The notes under the pieces: generated by a model
The model's input: only the letters and a program-made list of their open reading frames with translations
What the model was told of the DNA's origin: nothing
Database searches by the model: none
Assembly: GCA_963848475.1 (NCBI GenBank)
Contig: CAWKDW010000014.1
Location: forward strand, 124,001 to 188,000
DNA from: Solirubrobacter sp963848475
Lineage (GTDB): Bacteria; Actinomycetota; Thermoleophilia; Solirubrobacterales; Solirubrobacteraceae
DNA: 64,000 nt
Reading direction: 5' to 3'
Part shown: positions 60,515 to 64,000 of the stretch, piece after piece
Position numbering within the stretch: the first letter of the stretch is position 1
Layout: each line of letters opens with the position of its first letter
Made by a program: the position numbers and the translations under genes

Positions 60515-62505
60515 ATGTACCGCCGCGCCGTCGTGCTCATAGGGCTCCTGACCCTGCTGGTGACCGCCCCGGCGCAGGCAACGACGTTCGCCGTGAACTC
60601 GACGGCGGACCCCGCCGGAGCGGCGGGCTGCACCGTGACGCTGTGCACGATCCGGACCGCGCTCGCCGCCGCAGCGGCCAACGGCAACACGACGGATGAC
60701 GTCGTCGAGATCCCGGCCGGCACGTACTCGCTGACCAACGGCAACGGCGCGCTCACGGTTCCCGCGTCGGCCACGCGGATCACGATCAACGGCGCGGGCG
60801 CGAACACGACGTTCGTGCAGCCCGCTGCAGCCGGCATCCGCGTGCTGTCCGTCGGCTGGAGCGCCAGCGTGGCGATGAGGGACCTGACGCTGCGCAACGG
60901 CAACGTCGACCACCGGCACCGGCGGCAACCTCGCTGATCTCGAGCTTGGCGTCGGTGACGCTGACGCGCGTGCGCGTGGCCGGCGGCAGCGCGCCGCGTG
61001 GCGGCGGGATTGCGACCGCCGGCTCCACCGCGCTGACGATCTCGCGCAGCCTGATCGACGGCAACATCGCCACGGGCACGGCGAACTCCGACCTCGGCGG
61101 CGGCCTCTACGTCGAAGGCCAGACGAGCGCCACCGCGGTCACGATCCAGGACTCGACGTTCACGGCCAACCGCGCCTAGCAGGGCGGAGCCATCGGCGTC
61201 GTCAACAACACGGGCCAGAACCCGATCCTGCGCGGCGTCACCGATCGCCCGCAACACCGCTGCGCGGGAATCCCGGGATCGCGGGCATCTATTCGATCAA
61301 CACGACCGCCCGTATCCAGGGCTCGATCTTCTCCGAGAACACGTACAACTTCGAACCTCGGCAGCGGGAGCGTCGCGGTAACGACCAACTGCGTGCTCGC
61401 CAGCGCGGTGATCGACGACGGCGGCAACCTTGAAAGCGCCACCGACTGCGCGTTCAGCGGCGGCCATCAGAGCACCGATCCGCTGCTCGCGGCCGCGCTC
61501 GACACCTCGCAGCCGCCCACGCTGGCGCTGGGGGCGACGAGCCCGGCGATCGACATCGCGGCCTGCGGCACACGCTTCGAGGACCAGCGAGGCGTCCCCC
61601 GCCCGCAGGGCACGACCTGCGACGCCGGTGCCTACGAGCGTGACCCGGTGGCGCCCGATACAACGATCGCCACCGGCCCAGTCGGGCCCACGAACGAGAC
61701 CACGCCGACGTTCACGTTCACCTCCACCGAGGTGGGATCGACCTTCCAATGCCGCGTCGACGCGGCCGCATTCGCCGCCTGCATCTCCCCGTTCACCACC
61801 GCCGTGCTGAGCTTCGGAGCGCACACCTTCGAGGTGCGCGCGATCGACCTCGCCGGCAACGTGGACGCGACACCGGCCTCGCGCAACTTCACGGTCGTCT
61901 TCCCGCAGCCCACCACGACACCGCAGCCCACCCCGAACCCGACGCCGAGCGCGACCCCGGCCCCAACGCCCGTGCCCACGTTCCACCAGAGCGTGGTCGT
62001 CGCGCCCGGTGGCGGAACGATCCTCGTGCGGATCAAGGGCGCGACGAAGTTCGCGCCTCTTGACGTGACCAAGGGCATCCCACTCGGCTCCGAGGTCGAT
62101 GCCCGCAAGGGCAAGGTCGTGCTGACGTCCGTGCCCAAGGCCGGCGGTGTACCCGAGACGGCGACCTTCTTCGACGGCCTGTTCATCGTCAACCAGATCC
62201 GCGACGTCACCGAGTTGCGGCTCAGCGAGAAGCTCACGGGCTGCAAGAAATCCAAGAAGAAGGCGTCGGCCGCCGCCAAGAAGCCGAAGACCCGCAAGCT
62301 CTGGGGCGACGGCAAGGGCAAGTTCCGCACCCGCGGCCAATACAGCGCCGCCACCATCCGCGGCACCAAATGGCTCGTGCAGGACACCTGCACCACCACG
62401 CTCACGCGCGTCGCCCAAGGCGTCGTCTCCGTCAGCGACTTCGCCAAGAAGAAGACCGTCCTGGTCAAGAAGGGCAAGCGCTACACAGCACGCGCCAAGC
62501 GCTGA
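60515..62505 (+). CDS. Array member G: beta-helix, one Ig-like module, FecR-like module; in-frame TAG and frame breaks
   Basis: About 662 residues if read through. Signal peptide (AVVLIGLLTLLVTAPAQA), CTIRTALAAAAANGNTTDD, beta-helix close to member B, DQRGVPRPQGTTCDAGAYE, one Ig-like module (FTFTSTEVGSTFQCRVDAAA, AACISPFTTA), Pro/Thr linker and C-terminal module. Frame breaks lie near 60915, 61245 and 61355. At 61177-61179 there is a TAG where member B has a Gln codon (NRA-Q-QGG), a base change rather than an indel. G may therefore be a real pseudogene. Confidence 0.72.
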
Positions 62506-62535
62506 TCCTGCCCGAATGACCTGACCGTTTGACTC

Positions 62536-62565
62536 TTGCTTGACGCTCCGAGTTCCGGTTAGGGT
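62536..62565 (+). promoter_or_regulatory. Promoter of array member H
   Basis: TTGCTT (62536-62541), 18 bases, TAGGGT (62560-62565), nine bases to the ATG at 62575. Nearly the same as the member G promoter. Confidence 0.62.
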
Positions 62566-62574
62566 CGGCTGACC

Positions 62575-64000
62575 ATGCGCGTCCGCGCCTTCTTGATCGC
62601 CGGGCTCGCCTCATTGGCCGCCGTGGCCCCGGCTCAGGCCGACGTCTTCACCGTCACCAACGGCAGCAGCGATTCCACCGCCGCCTGTACCGGAACCACT
62701 TGTGTGAGTCTGCGGGCGGCGATCGCGGCCGCGGAGATCACGCGACCCGCGGACACGATCAACGTGCCGGCGGGCACGATCAACATCAACGACGACCTCG
62801 TCATCGGCTCCGAGATCGCGATCGTCGGTACGAGCGCGCGCACCAACATCATCGACGGCGGTGCCAAGTACCGCGGACTCCGGGTCGCGGGCACCGGCAT
62901 CGCGGCGCTGAGCCACTTCACGATCCGCAACGGCGCTGCCGGGCAGGGCGGGTCCACCGATGGCGGCGGCATCCTCGTCACCCAGGGCGGCACGCTCACG
63001 CTCGACAACGTCCGCGTCACCGCGCAGCCGGGCCGCGCGCGGCGGCGCCATCGCCAATCTCCGCGGTTCGCTCGGCATCCAGCACAGCCTGATCGACGCC
63101 AACACCGCGACCGGCGACGCCGGCGGCATCTTCAACCTCGGTGGACCCGAATCGACCGATTTCGCGATTCTCAACATGGTCGACTCGACGGTCTTCAACA
63201 ACACCGGCGGGGACAGCTCCGCGGGCGGCATCGCGTCACGCAATCTCGGCAGCTTCGTGATCCTCGGCCGGTCGACGATCGCCGACAACACCGGCGGCAA
63301 GGGTGGCGTCGGCGGCCTCGCCGTCGCGGTCACCGGCAGGGTCTCGGTCACTCGGCAGCATCTTCGCGCGCAACGTCGGCGACAGCGTGGCGTCGAACTG
63401 CAGCGCCACCAAGCCGACCGACGCGGGCTTCAACGTCGAGAGCAGCACGCAATGCGGGTTCGGCGGCGGGGCCAGCGGCATCAATCCGGGCCTGGCCACG
63501 AGCTTGACGAGCGCGGGTGGCGAGGTCGACGTGCTGGCGATCGCCGGGACCAGCGCCGCCGTCAACCGCGTGCCGCTCGAGAACTGTCCCGCCGGCACGC
63601 TCGACCAGCGCGGTCTCTATCGCCCTCAAGGTCCAACGTGCGATTCCGGCGCCTTCGAGGTCGACCAGGCGGCGACGATGACGATCACCTCCGGGCCTTC
63701 GGGAACGGTCGCCAGCGGCGACGTCCAGTTCACCTTCAGCTCCAACGAGCCGGGCGTGGACCCCGTCTGCCAGCTCACCGGACCGGGCCAGAGCGCAGGC
63801 TACGTCGCCTGTTACAAGTCCAACGCGCAGCCGTACAGCGGCCTCGGCAACGGCAGCTACACGTTCTCGGTCCGCGACGGCGCGTTCCCCTCCTCGACGC
63901 CCGCCACCCAGACCTTCACCGTCGCCGGGCTCGACACGACGATCACCGGCGGCCCCAGCGGCCTGACGAACGACTCGACGCCGACGTTCACGTTCACCGG
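62575..64000 (+). CDS. Array member H: beta-helix plus Ig-like modules, frame breaks, cut by the right edge
   Basis: Signal peptide (FLIAGLASLAAVAPAQA), FTVTNGSSDSTAAC, CVSLRAAIAAAEITRPADT, then beta-helix with GGGILVTQGGTLTLDNVRVT, LGIQHSLIDANTATGDAGGIFN and STIADNTGGKGGVGGLA. TLDQRGLYRPQGPTCDSGAFE follows, then one Ig-like module (FTFSSNEPGVDPVCQLTG) and the start of another (NDSTPTFTFT) at the window end. Frame breaks lie near 63035 and 63350. The FecR-like module is expected beyond the edge. Confidence 0.8.

Noticed and set aside
50370..62000. Pro/Thr-coding stretches (repeated CCGACGCCG-type triplets) as microsatellites
   Set aside because: They are in-frame linkers of the array proteins. 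Slippage there may add indels, but they are not independent elements.

Overview
The window is GC-rich, gene-dense bacterial chromosome with the style of an actinobacterium of the Thermoleophilia/Solirubrobacterales type. This placement is an inference. It rests on phosphatidylinositol synthesis genes beside ino1, an HspR-type dnaK-grpE-dnaJ-hspR operon, many GTG/TTG starts, and a family of beta-helix proteins with a Lys-rich C-terminal module that I associate with that group. I see no rRNA, tRNA, CRISPR array or insertion sequence.

Layout. 1-7.4 kb: purine synthesis genes (purD-purE and purB-M24 peptidase-purC-purS-purQ, all minus strand), interrupted by a DUF1330 gene and a secreted hydrolase. 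7.4-10.7 kb: a secreted protein and clpB with a strong promoter and operator. 10.7-16.8 kb: one long, mostly translationally coupled operon running from a two-component system through three small membrane or secreted low-complexity proteins to ApbE, a ferric-reductase-like membrane protein, a flavoprotein reductase and a ferredoxin. This looks like a regulated envelope redox module. 16.8-24.4 kb: an FHA-HTH regulator, a papain-like protease, a kinase-ATPase fusion, an orphan decarboxylase-type domain and a MarR/MFS pair. 24.4-29.2 kb: the heat-shock operon and nth. 29.5-37.6 kb: a CAP protein, then a membrane-lipid cluster (polytopic membrane protein, PAP2, CDP-alcohol phosphotransferase, ino1, glycosyltransferase-PHP fusion). 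37.6-49.3 kb: housekeeping genes (rlmD-like, map, argF), plus an AbiEi/DUF559 gene bracketed by two nearly identical palindromes in opposite orientation. 49.3-64 kb: a head-to-tail array of eight paralogous secreted beta-helix proteins (called A to H here), the last cut by the window edge.

Two properties cut across the window. First, roughly half of the genes, including dnaK, purB, purD, purE and argF, carry one or more single-base frame breaks. This is most easily explained by indel errors in the underlying assembly, so apparent pseudogenes here should be treated as probable sequence errors unless noted. Frame-break positions below are estimates from where protein homology changes frame. Second, many genes have a TANNNT-like -10 box ending only 6-10 bases before the start codon, which suggests widespread leaderless transcription.

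The best candidates for undescribed biology are the palindrome-bracketed AbiEi/DUF559 unit (44.57-45.64 kb), the eight-member beta-helix array, the two-component/ApbE redox operon with acidic-tail proteins, a variant HspR-like operator shared by clpB and dnaK, and the GT4-PHP fusion.
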